Shown one piece after another: positions 1 to 10,675 of a DNA stretch of 64,000 nucleotides. The notes below the pieces were generated by a model that saw only the letters and a program-made list of their open reading frames with translations, made no database searches and was not told the DNA's origin. Both the position numbers and the translations under genes were made by a program. The DNA is taken from NCBI GenBank assembly GCA_013397435.1, contig VZRG01001600.1:62001-126000 (forward strand). Direction: 5' to 3'. Position 1 is the first letter of the stretch; each line of letters opens with the position of its first letter. The DNA is from Erythrocercus mccallii (taxonomy: Eukaryota > Chordata > Aves > Passeriformes > Dicruridae).

Positions 1-1184
1 AGAAATTTTCATATCCTGAATCTAATGATACCATTCCACTGAACAAACCAGATGTCTATACCATTACCACCACAGAAAGCCATTTAAAAGCCAACATTCA
101 GGGGTGCAGAAAACAAAACCTAGCTTAAGTAGAACAACTCAGAATTACTTATTCCTCATAAATACTCATTTAACTACATCTGCAACAAGTTTATTTATCA
201 AAGAAAATATTGTGCCAATTACTATTGCTAACAAGTCTAGCGATACATCTAGTTTTTGATTTGCTTCTGAGCGTTAAAACTACAAATATGTTCACATCAT
301 ATGTACTGCTTTCTACCACACTGAGACAAATCATGCAGATCCACAAACGTGAAAGTCCTAGTTTTACGCCAGTATCTTGCATCTTAGAGGAGGTGAACAA
401 GCCCCTGAATCTCTAGTATCAAGAACTTGTTGTGCCCTTGCCCTACATAAAAGCACTGACCTCTAAAATCAATACCAATTTCCTTAAAATAAAGAATCCA
501 CTACAAAGTCTCCAGCCAATCCTTCAGAGCTCTCCACAGTATTAAGAAGCCAACAGGAGAGACTACCCACAACCACTATGATTAATACAAGCTCTTAAGT
601 TACAGTGTACTAACTTATATCCATTGATAAAGAAAAAAAAGCAGGTTTTGCATTGGTCAGTAGTTTTCTCTAATTTTTTTCTACTCTCACACACAAAATA
701 AATGAAAATTTAACACCCGTTCTTAAATCCAAATGTAGATATACTTAATCTAAATAGAAGTATGCTCAGAAATTTTAAACTTAATTCATATAAATACATT
801 ACCTTATCCAAATTACTTAAGTATAAAATGTCTTGGATATTTCTCCTAATTTCCTAAAGAACACTTTTCTAAAGAATTTCCTAAAGGTTACTGTCTGGAA
901 AAAGCAATGTATACAGCAAGCACATTTAATTGCTATAGCATGCTCTGTTATCTCGGGTACTAAACAAACAGTCGTGACTTAATCTTACATTTGAAGACCA
1001 AATATAAAAAAACTGTGAAAGAGTAGATACATTTATAAATTGAAAACAATTCACAGCTTTTGCAGAGGGAGAAAAGAGGTTCTTAAAGAACCCCTATCTG
1101 TTTTGATATAAACTACAACCATAACATTTTACAGAAATGTAAGCCAAATAGCAAGAAACCACCTAGTTACCTTCAAGTTTATGA

Positions 1185-1785
1185 TCACAGAAGCACAAAA
1201 TAGATGAGGTTGGAAGGAATCCCTGGAGGTCCAAGCCCCATATTCAGCTACAGCCACCTAAACTTAGTTGCCCAGGACCATGCCCAAGAAGCTTTTGAAG
1301 ATATCTGGGCAACGTGTGCCACGGCCTTTTCACCCTCACAACTGGAAAACCGTTTCCTGAAGTTCAGAGGAAACCTCCTGTGTCCCAGTTTGTGTCCTCT
1401 GCCTCTGGTCTAGTCACCACAAAGAAGCTGGCCTCATCCTCTTTGCACCTGCCTTTCAGGTATTTACATCCATGGGTAAGATACTCCCTTGGTCTTCTCC
1501 TGGCTGAACGTTCCCATTCCGCCCTGTCCCTTCATCACCTTTGGGGCTGCTCATCAGATTCTCTCCAGTAGCTCCACGTCTTTCTCATCTGTGGAGTCCA
1601 GAACTGCACACAGCACTCCAGGTGTGGCCTTACCAGTGCTGAGTAGAGGGATTTCCCTCAACCTGCTGGCAACATGCCTCCTAATGCAGCCCCAGATACC
1701 ATCAGCCACTTTCTTAACAGCAGGGGCACGTTGTTGGCTCATGCTCATGAATTTCAACTGTTTTAGTAAACTTACACAAGAAAGT
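1185..1785 (-). mobile_element. CR1 LINE 3' fragment, antisense
   Basis: Starts with the CR1 3'-end pattern (cacagaagcacaaaatagat, then ggttggaaggaatccctgga) and continues through a recognisable antisense CR1 body, including gtggagtccagaactgcaca and caggtgtggccttaccagtg. The minus-strand frame GVLCAVLDSTDEKDVELLER is the degraded end of the CR1 reverse-transcriptase ORF. Internal sequence near 1290-1450 is more diverged. Confidence 0.8.
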
Positions 1786-2042
1786 TGACTCAAGCATCCA
1801 TGTTCTGATTCTTGTTAATATCACTTTGAATCATAAAGCAATATAGCAATATTTAAGTAGTTTAAATTATTTTCAGGTTTCTTTTGCGGAAAAAAATGAC
1901 AAAACGGACTTTATAAGTCTCAGGCCAATGTTACAACAAGCCTCCATTTTCCCCAAATGTCTTTAAACCATTTCTTTTCCTAACATTACCAAGACACATA
2001 TTTTTGTATCAGTACTGCAGGAGTTATTTCCAGAGTACTTAC

Positions 2043-2115
2043 ATAAGCCAGTGGGCTTAGATGAACACCAGAATGCGGTCTTGATTCAGATGATTCAGAA
2101 CTGGATGTACCAAAA
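2043..2115 (-). CDS. ARMC2: ARMC2 second coding exon (exon 3), 73 bp
   Basis: The acceptor TTTCTTTGTTAG lies just before base 2115 and the donor CTTAT|GTAAGT follows base 2043. The first base completes the AG left by the previous exon to give a Ser codon. The exon then reads FGTSSSESSESRPHSGVHLS followed by PLAY and ends on a codon boundary. This matches the Ser-rich segment after RKLFG in mammalian ARMC2 (SSFESSDSRPISG...LSPLE). Correct phase and homology together make the exon pair convincing although each piece is short. The next exon (the KIRRVSSARARLF region in human) is not in the window. Confidence 0.88.
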
Positions 2116-2189
2116 CTAACAAAGAAATGAAAGTTAGAATAAAGCAGATCCAGAGTTGTGTGATCAGCTGTTTCTTTTAAATGCATGCC

Positions 2190-2480
2190 TCTTCCCTTTG
2201 CCAGTGATTATGGGGAAAGGGAAGAAAGGAAAAGCAACAACAGCATTTCATGCTAACAAAACTCCACCTAGAACTAATTTTGAGGTAGCAAAAACTTTGT
2301 TTGAAAATGATCGTTTCAATCTGCAGGACCTAAAATTTTACATTTAAAGTATCTCAGAAGGCTCTGAAAAAAGATCCAGCACATAGGTTAAAGGAAACAA
2401 GCAAACTTTCACATGTTCTAGGAAAAAAAGCTGAAGACTATGTCAATTAAAAGCATTCAGTTGTCTCAAGAAAAGGTAAA
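2190..2480 (+). pseudogene. Possible retrocopy fragment in ARMC2 intron (unidentified source)
   Basis: Plus-strand frame starting ATG at 2210 reads MGKGKKGKATTAFHANKTPP, continues with a charged, protein-like composition (EVAKTLFENDRFNLQDL) and stops at 2345-2347. A reading frame shifted by two bases carries on with KVSQKALKKDPAHRLKETSK and then KLSHVLGKKAEDYVN before another stop. The Lys-rich start resembles small nucleolar or ribosome-biogenesis proteins, but I cannot name the parent gene. A broken coding sequence in an intron, antisense to the host gene, suggests a processed pseudogene. No poly-A tract or target duplication was identified, so a chance frame is possible. Confidence 0.3.
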
Positions 2481-2728
2481 TAACAGATTATTTTCTTATG
2501 CTATTCTCCACACAGAAAACCAGTGTAATGACTGCCTCTGGTAGCTCTAATCCATGGGAACTTCCTGGACGTGTAGATTAACACCAACGGTAAAGATCAT
2601 TAGAAGAAGGCAAAGGATGTGATTAGGAATACAGATTAACACAGGGAAAATAATCACCGGAAGCATAATTAGAGAATCAAATCTCTTGCTGCTAATGGAT
2701 GTCTGAAAACATCGTAAAGCCACAGTAC

Positions 2729-2946
2729 CTAGAAACCGAAGGGGATCTACTTTGAGAACATTGTGAGGATTGAGACCCAAAAAGTTTCCTTTGTTTATCT
2801 GTAGGTGTGAAAGGTCTTTGAGTTTTTACTGTTCGTAGAGCATCTCTGGCTTCATTTACAATCTCAGAACTGGTCTTAGGCTTTGGTGCTGACAGCCAGT
2901 AGAATGGTTCTTCTTTTCCTCTATTTTCAACCTTTGAAGCCTGCAT
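2729..2946 (-). CDS. ARMC2: ARMC2 first coding exon (exon 2), N-terminal 72 codons
   Basis: Translation from ATG at 2946-2944 gives 72 codons plus two bases (AG) before the donor TCTAG|GTACTG, with the last exon base at 2729. The protein begins MQASKVENRG and contains KTSSEIVNEARDALR followed by RTVKTQRPFTPTDKQRKLFG, which I recognise as the conserved N-terminal block of ARMC2 (human has PFY...KTSAEI...ARNALRTVRTQRPFTP...RKLFG). The distance from Met to the PFY motif is 13 residues, as I recall for human, which supports this start. Two AG acceptors precede the ATG (exon start at 2976 after TTTTCCAG, or 2950 after TACTTTGCAG); either leaves the coding part unchanged. This segment is predicted to be disordered and lies N-terminal to the armadillo repeats. 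Confidence 0.92.
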
Positions 2947-4377
2947 TCCTCTGCAAAGTACCGCACAGGGAGAACACTGGAAAATATATGTGAAAGTCAC
3001 AAAGTTTTATGCTAGTTTTAAATCAAAAACTATTAATTCATCACTGGTTATGCTGCCACAATATAGTTAAAAAGGGTAAGTAAATCCTAGACAGTGCTGA
3101 AATAGTGGGAAATAAGGAACATTGATACTGTATTTCCTCTCTATTCCTCAGTTCTGTAGGAAAATACTCAAAAACAGAAAGCATCTGACATGCAGGATCT
3201 TCAGTTTTTTACAGGAAGCTAAAATATGTCACTGTGCTTCATGGGCCAAGTGTGGTGCTCTACAATTCCACAGAAAATCTGTCTCTTGACACCTGATTAC
3301 TTAGGAAACACCACAGCCAAAAGAGGAAGTCAATAATATGCTGCAAAGAGACAGGTTTTTCCAACTTAGGAAAAACCTAACATATATTATTGACCTTATC
3401 AAGGACAGCTTCCTAACATGTCAGAGGCATCATTATCAGTAACTGAAGCATAGTTATGAGCAACTGACAAGCAGAGACAAGGAAGAACAAGCAATCCATT
3501 TTTTTCCTCTGAAAGAAATGACTCCCCAACCCACCCCCAAGCACAGGCAAAGAAAGACAAGTTATAAACCCAAACTTCCAATCAGCGTTCTGTCCTGCTG
3601 TAGTTTCTGGGAAATGAAGTGGGCAGTGACAGACTTGCTCCATCATCCTCTGGACCCACAACCCATCACTATCATGGTGCAGTTCTCTGTAGGTATCATT
3701 CTTCTCATTTTACAGCAAACTCATCATGAGTCTTACACCATGCAAAATTATTCTTCTGCTTTCAAACTTACCTAAAAACAAAAATATGTTTCTGCACTGT
3801 GACTCAGACCATCTGGTAACTTCTATTTGCTCACACAGTTTATGACAATGAACTCACAGTAGATCAGACACCATCATCTGGTTATTTCTAAACTATGGAG
3901 TAAAAAAAAAAAATCTGTTCTGCAGTTTAACTTTTCCACCTGGTTCCTCTTTCTTTGAGAGCCTGCACATTCTGGCACAGTGTCTTTCATTCTTGCACAC
4001 CCAACAAAAAATTGGATGCTAAGGAGAAGTACACCAATCTCTTTCACTAAATGATTAAATAACTAATTAATTAAAAAAACCTCAGGAACAGATCAGCAAC
4101 CTGAGACTATCAGTGTTTTTAATATTTACGACTACCATTAATCTATTACTTACCTTCACTGTGACTGAATTTTGTTCTTTATGCTTCTTACTCTTCCCTC
4201 TATTACAATGTGATTTAAAAGAAAGTAAGCAGTTCCTGTGCAGCTGCCTGTTTGGAAAAATGATACAGTCAGTCCTCACTGAAAAAATGAAGGTGAACTA
4301 TCATTCCCTATTCCCCCAACTACTGGGAGCCAGAATTTTGACCTTAAGTGGAAGGTCTTCTCTGTAGGCCTTATGTC

Positions 4378-4487
4378 TGATACAGTTGGGAATGGTCCTG
4401 TGCAGGGCCAGGAGCTGGACTTCACGATCCTTTTGAGTCCCTTCCAACTCAGCATATTCTGTGATTCTGTAATTTTGCTCCCCGGTC
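4378..4487 (+). mobile_element. CR1 LINE 3'-terminal fragment, sense
   Basis: Ends with gagtcccttccaactcagca then tattctgtgattctgtaatt, the standard sense-orientation CR1 3' end. Only about 110 bases remain, as is typical of 5'-truncated CR1 copies. Confidence 0.75.
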
Positions 4488-5094
4488 CCAGCAGGAAACA
4501 GATAAGAGGGAATGCTGTAGTCTCAGTGGGGACAGAACAATTGGTACACACAGATCTTGTCCCTCACTACTGCCATCATTTCCCAAGTAGCCTTTAACTT
4601 GCACAAGTGAAGAGCTCCTCTCTGCTGGAAGAGTATCACAGCAGAGTCTCAAAAGCCATACTTGGGCTCTTGTCTTTATTCCCCAGTTGTTTACTCCAGA
4701 AGTCTGGTCTTTGCTGTAGAGGAAGATTTTAAAGCAGTAGATAGCAGTACACAATCCACACATTAGTGCTGGCGATATCCAGAAGTGAGACAGCTGTACT
4801 CTCATAGCTCTTAGTTCAATCAAGATGAGAGAAGCATGGCTGACTACGTCAGATATGGCACCATACTGGCTCTGCCATTACACATTGGCTCTGTCATCCT
4901 CTTTCCCATATCAAGACCAGTGTCATTTAATTGCTAGGAGGCAGAGTGGGTGTGTTTGCAATCACTAAGTACAGTGAGGAGATACCCTGTACTCAAGCTA
5001 GGAACACTCTGCTCTCTGACATCCAAATCCATGTTCAGTCTGCTCTAGCAAATCTCTAGAATAGTTAGCACACAGGTACAGGTTTAGAAAGACT

Positions 5095-5415
5095 CCCAGA
5101 ATCACCGAGGCGGTAAGAGACCTTTAAGATCATCAAGTCCGACAGCCAACCCCTCACTGCCCCTGTAACCCCTAAACCACATCAAACAGTGCCAGATCCA
5201 GATGCCTCCTAAACACGTCCAAGGTTGGTGACTCCATAACCTTCCTGGCCAACGTGTTCCAGTACATTACCATCCTTACTGTGATTTTTTTTTTTTTTTT
5301 AATATCTGATCTGTATCTCCCCTGTCTCAGTTTAAGGCCATCTCCTCTTGTCCTTTCACTGCAGGCACAGTAGAAGAGATGGGCCCCCACCCCACTACAA
5401 CCTCCTTTCAGGACT
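5095..5415 (-). mobile_element. CR1 LINE 3' fragment, antisense, with internal T expansion
   Basis: Begins cccagaatcaccgaggcggt and continues with taagagacctttaagatcat, an antisense CR1 3' end. The downstream part (catctcctcttgtcctttca) matches the standard antisense CR1 order. A run of about 16 T at 5286-5301 interrupts it and is probably slippage within the copy. Confidence 0.85.
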
Positions 5416-5733
5416 ATGCAAATAATATCTATTATTAGACGTAATTCTGAACATCAGCAACTTACCAATCACAACCGATGCACTTTCATCCTGGTGAAAT
5501 TTTGACGCAGAGAAATCGCTATCAAAGAGAAACAAAAACGAAGTTCCGAGCGCAGCCGTGGGGCAACAGGTGCAAGAGGAATTCCCCAAATAAGCAGCAC
5601 ACCTGTGGAGTAAACACTGTCCCAACCCACACCCGGCAATCAAGCCTCTCTCCCGAGCACGGGGAAGCTGCCGGGAAGCGGCAGAGGGGTTATCAGTCTT
5701 CGGCCGCTTTCCAAAGCCTGCCGCCCGACTTAC

Positions 5734-5870
5734 CGCACAGTCCGGCCCTTCTCCCCCGCCCGGCCAGGCGGCACCCCCTGGGACGAGCACTAGGGCCAGA
5801 GGGGCACCGGGCGCTGCCCAGGGAACTCGGTCGGGACCCGTCACCGCCTCCGCAGGGCCCAGCCTCGCTC
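5734..5870 (-). other. ARMC2: ARMC2 non-coding exon 1 (5' UTR)
   Basis: On the minus strand a strong donor, GTGCG|GTAAGTCGGG, ends an exon at 5734 inside the CpG island. It is the only consensus donor I see in the island in ARMC2 orientation and would splice to the acceptor at 2976 or 2950. The upstream limit is estimated from the X-box-like motif at 5882-5895 and is uncertain by tens of bases. A long GC-rich open frame runs through it on the minus strand, but it has no recognisable protein similarity and is probably fortuitous. Confidence 0.6.
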
Positions 5871-5881
5871 AGCCGCCCGCC

Positions 5882-5895
5882 GTTCCCATAGCAAC
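5882..5895 (+). promoter_or_regulatory. RFX X-box-like motif GTTCCCATAGCAAC
   Basis: The 14-base imperfect palindrome matches the RFX X-box consensus GTNRCC-N(0-3)-RGYAAC with a perfect right half (AGCAAC) and one mismatch in the left half. It sits about 150 bp upstream of the exon 1 donor of a ciliary gene, which is where X-boxes act. RFX2/RFX3 control of ciliary genes is established; control of this gene by this site is inference. Confidence 0.55.
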
Positions 5896-6032
5896 CGTAC
5901 GCGCCGCCGGCCGGGCCGGGGCCGCGCCCCCGCGCTGCCGCTGCTGCCGCGCCCGCGGGGCCGGGCGCGCGCCCTGAGGCGCACGCGCGAGCACCTGCGG
6001 GCGCGTGCGCGGCGCGGCAGCAGCTTGGCCGG

Positions 6033-6232
6033 GATGGCGTGCCCAGATCCCGGGGGTGGCGTGCCCAGATCCCGGGGGTGGCGTGCCCAGATCCCGGGGG
6101 TGGCGTGCCCAGATCCCGGGGGTGGCGTGCCCAGATCCCGGGGATGGCGTGCCCCGATCTGGGGGATGGCGTCTCCACATCCCAGGGATGGCGTGCCCGG
6201 ATCCCGGGGATGACGTCCTCACATCCCAGGGG
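6033..6232. repeat. GC-rich minisatellite, 22-bp unit, nine copies
   Basis: Tandem array with unit tggcgtgcccagatcccggg + gg. TGGC starts at 6035, 6057, 6079, 6101, 6123, 6145, 6167 and 6189, and a diverged ninth unit (TGACG) starts at 6211, an exact 22-base period throughout. The first five units are almost identical and the last four diverge, which suggests recent expansion at the left end. Because 22 is not a multiple of three, the array stays open in several frames on both strands and creates false repetitive ORFs. It lies directly upstream of the ARMC2 promoter. Confidence 0.95.
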
Positions 6233-6518
6233 CAGTGCGGGCTCTTGCCGCGGCGCTGGCCCGCAGGACGGCGGGTTCCTGGTGGGAGAGCTCTCTCCCG
6301 TGGCCAGTCCTGGCCCGCGTTTAGGGAGGGCGTGCTGGCGGGGCACGAGCCCAGGGCACAGCTGGCAGGAGTTTCTCGGTGTGACCTGCTGTTGTTGCCA
6401 ATTTAGGAACGCTAAACACAGACAGAGCCCGCTTTAGACGGGAGGCTTTTTTTGTTCTGTGCAGGGTGCAAGGTGGAAGTGTTACACAAATCAAGCACTC
6501 GGATTCTCAAAAATTTAC

Positions 6519-6680
6519 AGAATCACAGAATCGATTAGCTTGGAAAACACCTCTGGGATCATCGAGTCCAACCTATGACTGAACACCACGTCACCTGTGG
6601 CACTAAGCATCACATCCAGTCTTACACACCTCCAAGGGTCAGTGACTCCAGCACTGCCACGGGCAGTCCATTTCAATTTA
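6519..6680 (-). mobile_element. CR1 LINE 3' fragment, antisense
   Basis: Starts acagaatcacagaatcgatt and runs agcttggaaaacacctctgg and gatcatcgagtccaacctat, the antisense CR1 3' end. It ends near the phrase cactgccacgggcagtccat. Confidence 0.85.
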
Positions 6681-9595
6681 CACTATACATTTTAGCAAAC
6701 AAATGACAGTTCATTGGCAAGTTCTATTAATTAGTATTTTACCTTCTATTAGTTTAATGATTCTATTGCTTCTCACGCTAATTAGTCTTCATGCTCAATC
6801 TTTCTCTTCTTTTGAGCTCTTCGGTTTCTTGAGTTGGTGGTCGGTGGTGGTTGAGTGTCCATGGTGGAATCAAGAGGCTGTGAACTGCCACTGATTCCTT
6901 GCATTATAAAGGGCACGGGACCCGTGGCCAGACAGGTGACAAGAGACACAGCATGTGACAATAGATGGACAGGTGACACAGCAGGAGCTGAACACTCACA
7001 GGGTGACCCCAGACTATTGGATAAAAGCCCAGGTGATCCTTTGTTCAGGGTCACTCCTTTAAAGCTATGATGCCTGTTTCACTGATAAGGCAAGACTCTG
7101 TTTCCCAACCCCCTTCTCATCCTCTGTAACTCTCTGGGCAAATTGTTGGCTATTTCTGATTCCTCAGGTATCAGCATCATTGTAATACCTTCTCTCTGAG
7201 TTCAGATTTACAGAATGGGGACATTGAAAGTTTTCCAAAGTAAAAACCTGGGGTCTCAGACATGGTGTAGCAGCAGCCACAAACTCTTGCCCTGTGCCTG
7301 GGTCACTCTGGTCAGGCTGTGAAGGTTCCATTGCTCATGTTAGTGGTTCCCTGGCAGGGCAGAAGTGCTGTCACATCTCCCACTTGCCTCCTGTTCTCTG
7401 GAAGGCCGAAAGATGGACATTTTCACATTGGCCATAGCAGAGCTTCACACACACGGGTCCCACAGGCCAGATGGCTTTGTTGGAGCGGCACAAAGGGGTC
7501 ACTCTCAGGGACTGCCCTAGGCTGCCTCCTGGCAAGGTCCCACCAAAAATGCATCCACTCCAGGTTTCAGGATCCTGTTGGCCAGGTGAACCACACAGTC
7601 CCTGAGAAGCTCCCTCGCTTGCCTCCTGCTATTGCAATGAGTAATGTGATCACACTCTGTATCAGAAGAACTCCAGACATGTAACAACAAAGACAGGTCT
7701 TTTGTGGCAAGTGGGTTGTTTGTGACTTTCTCCGCTATCTCTGAATGCATTTTGAAATTTATCTAAAAACTGCTGTAGGAGGGTAGTTGTTACCTCTGTG
7801 AATAATAGAAAAATGCAACAAATACAGGTCCATTTGACCAAGCTTCTTCCTTTGTTCCTTTATTATGTACTTCAGATATATCTGAAAACAATCCCCAAAT
7901 ATATTCATCTTGTGTATATATTTATATGTAAATATATATATATCTCTTACTAGCTTGAAGTTCCTTTTACTAATCGCTTGCTAACGTAACTTACTTTTTC
8001 ATGTTTGCTAGACAAGAACCCTGTGGATATTTTAAATTTAATTTGTCTTTCTGATTTTTATTATAAGCTCTGTTATACCCCTCTCTTCTAGGAAAATACC
8101 GTCCTTTTTTGGTTCTGACAGGCATTATGATAGCAGTAAAAGATCTCCGTGTGTAACGCTACCTGGTTTACATAATACATACCATTATCTCTGCTAGCTT
8201 CTACTTTATCTCTAATTATTAGACATCTAGTCCTCTTTTTTTTTGCAGCAAAGTTCAATACCTCAGAAGTAGTGAAAACCTTGTTATTATTGTACCCTCT
8301 TTTCTCTGTATATTCTTTAAAAGCCAAAAGAATGTGTGTGTGCACATGCATGTATGCTACTTTCAGATCATTCACAGTTAGCTCATTTTCTGTTACTTTC
8401 TTCTGAACCTTTCTTTTATTTAAATAATACAAGGGAAGTTTCACAGAAAAATGTGTAGATCTGTTTCCTGGTAAAGCCAGTTTGAATTTCTTTTTACTGT
8501 TATCTCATCATTCTTTAAACAATTTTTAAATCCACCCAGTTAAACCCACTAAGCCTCCTTTCTTGGCTTCTTCTTTAATCCTTTTCATATGCACATTATT
8601 TCTCCTCTTTATTTTCTAGGTCATCAAATTGAAGAGTTAAATTTTATTCATTTTCTGAGCTTTGGCAATTATAGCAAATACTTCTTTTGTGATCTCTCTG
8701 CTATGTCTCAACTGTTGCAACTTTCTCACTTAAATCCTTTCTATCCTGTGCTTTTTATTGAAGGAGCTCTCTCAGCACCTCTTTTAAATGCAGGTACATA
8801 ATTAAATCTTGAAATCTTGTTTGCAGAAACAGTGCTTTAGGATGGAAATATCATTAAAACCTATAAATTGACTTGGTCTAGGTAAGCTAATATTTGCTGG
8901 AGTGATTGCTAAGGTAAAAGCAGTGTGCTCTGAACATTTCTGCCTAACCATTGAAAAACTACAAAGTATTCAATTATGTCATATTCATTCAAATTACTTT
9001 TTTTTTTTTAAAAAAAAATGCATTTGATTTGAAAATCATGAAAGGGATTTTGTGCTGGTATCCAGTCTCAGGTTTTGATCCTGCTAACTTAACTCTATCT
9101 AGAGATGAAACTTACCTGAATATCCAAACATACCAGGCCTATATTTCAATACAATTCAGAATTAGCTAGCAGTGTTAAGCACTTTGTCTGCCAAGTGTTC
9201 ATTGACCATATTTGCTGCTTCTGGTTGCTGACCTGTAAAAGCAGCCTCCAGTGCAATTTGAGCAACATAAGTTGCAATGCAGCCCCCATTTGTCCATATT
9301 TCTTTCCTCTTTTTCAAAATAAAACAACAGTCCCATCCCCAGTCTGGACAAAAATCTTCCTGTCATATTCAACCTTGCATAAACCATCTGGTATGTGCTG
9401 TTAAATAAGCTCAATGTTTTGTATCCCTTGCAGATCATTACAAAGGCAGGTGGAGCAGTTCATTTTATAGCAGTTAGAAGCAACCCCTATACCAAGTGGC
9501 TTAATAAGTCTTGATAAAGCAAGTTGATGAAGATCTCCATTACATGCAGCAGGGAAATCTGTCACAGGAAAGATTGCTGGCTATATGATGAGATG
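6681..9595. other. Intergenic DNA, no gene recognised
   Basis: AT-rich intergenic sequence between CR1 copies. It contains an AT-alternating stretch around 7910-7940. Frames here are short and show no familiar protein. I see no RNA gene or CRISPR-like array. Confidence 0.6.
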
Positions 9596-10675
9596 AGTAG
9601 TTGGTGGATAAAGGGAGAGCCTATGCCGCTTATCTTAGGTAAGGCTTTTGACTGTCTCCCATTACACACTGACAGATGAACTGATGAAGAATGGGCTATC
9701 AGGATGGATATGGAGCTGCACTGAAATTTGGCAGAACTGCAGAGCTCAAAGGGTTGAGAAGGGCTGCACAAAATGCACCTGGGGACCCCTTATCCTCAGG
9801 GTGCGCCCTCAGCAAGTTTGCAGATGCTGTAGAACTGGATGGAGTGACTGGTACATCAGATGGTTGTGCTGCCATTCAGAGGGACCTGAACAGCCTGGAG
9901 AACTGGGCCAAGAGGGATCTCAAGAAGCACAATAAAGAGAAATGTGAAGTCCTGCACCTCGAGAGGAATAACCCCATGCACCAGTATGTGCTGGGGGCCA
10001 ACTGGCTGGAAAGGAGCTTGGCAGAAAAGGACCTGGCCAGCTGACATAAGTTGAATGAGCAATGTGCCCTTGCTGCAGAGGTGGCCAACAGCCTCTTGGG
10101 CTGCATTAAGAAAAGCATTGCCAGGAAGCAGAAAAAAGTGATCCTTTCTTTCTATGCAGCACCAGTGAGGCCACAATTGTAGTGCTGAGTCCAGTCATGG
10201 TGTCCCCAGTACAACAGGGACATACTGGAGTCTAGAGAAGGGCCACTAAGATGACTAAGGGTTTGAAGCATCTTTAGTATGAAGAAAGGCTGAGAGAGCT
10301 GGGACTGTTGAGCCTGGAGAAGAGAAGGCTCTGGTGGGAACTTATCCATATGTATCTAAAGGATGCAAAGAAGATGGAGACAGAGTTCTTGGTGGTGCCC
10401 AGTGAAAAAACAAGAGAAAGAAGGCACAAATTGAAATACAGGAAACTCCATTTAATCATAAAACCAAATTTCCGTGATGAGAGTGGTCTTCTCTAAACAT
10501 CTCAAACACTAAAACAGGTTGTTCACAGAGCATGTATGGTCTCCATCTTTGGCAATATTAAAAATTTGATTGAAAAAGTCCCTGAACAACCTTCTCTAGT
10601 TAACTGCTTTGAGCAAGGGGGTTGGACTAGATGATCTCCAGAGGTTTTTTTCAAACTTTAAATATTCTGTGATAA
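9596..10675 (+). mobile_element. CR1 LINE, largest copy: end of reverse-transcriptase ORF plus 3' UTR
   Basis: About 1.1 kb of sense CR1. The plus frame around 9800-10040 encodes KFADAVELDGVTGTSDGCAA, then IQRDLNSLENWAKRDLKKHN and EKCEVLHLERNNPMHQYVLG, the well-known C-terminal part of the CR1 polymerase. Downstream a frame change carries the segment for ANSLLGCIKKSIARK-like sequence, and the 3' UTR ends with gttggactagatgatctcca and a degenerate ttctgtgat tail near 10675. The copy is 5'-truncated, frameshifted and not active. Its ORFs must not be called host genes. Confidence 0.9.

Larger units (their letters stand above)
1..5870 (-). other. ARMC2: ARMC2 transcription unit, 5' part (gene continues beyond left edge)
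   Basis: Minus-strand gene made of a non-coding first exon (about 5870-5734), a first coding exon (2946-2729) and a second coding exon (2115-2043). The fourth exon and all armadillo repeats must lie left of base 1, because no further matching reading frame is seen in 1-2042. Splice sites are canonical GT/AG and the codon phase is preserved across the coding junction. ARMC2 is a cilia/flagella protein known to be needed for sperm axoneme assembly. Introns contain CR1 fragments (1185-1785, 4378-4487, 5095-5415), which fits ordinary avian intron sequence. The transcription start is inferred from the CpG island and X-box-like motif; it is not seen directly. Confidence 0.85.
5640..6330. promoter_or_regulatory. 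CpG island / ARMC2 promoter
   Basis: Very GC- and CpG-rich DNA beginning near 5640 and fading by about 6330, flanked by AT-rich DNA on both sides. It contains the ARMC2 first exon, NRF1-like alternating GCGC(A/G)YGCGC sequences around 5977-6011 and an X-box-like site (5882-5895). There is no TATA box at the expected distance, as is usual for a housekeeping or ciliary CpG-island promoter. It could be bidirectional, but I see no convincing plus-strand gene start. Confidence 0.8.

Noticed and set aside
5693..6437. Long repetitive frames on both strands rich in PRSRGWRAQIP-type repeats
   Set aside because: They are generated by the 22-bp minisatellite, whose period is not a multiple of three, so every frame repeats and stays open. 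No gene-like start or splice context.
9648..10176. Frames of about 95-117 residues that look like a conserved protein
   Set aside because: They are pieces of the CR1 reverse-transcriptase reading frame, frameshifted and truncated, and not a host gene.
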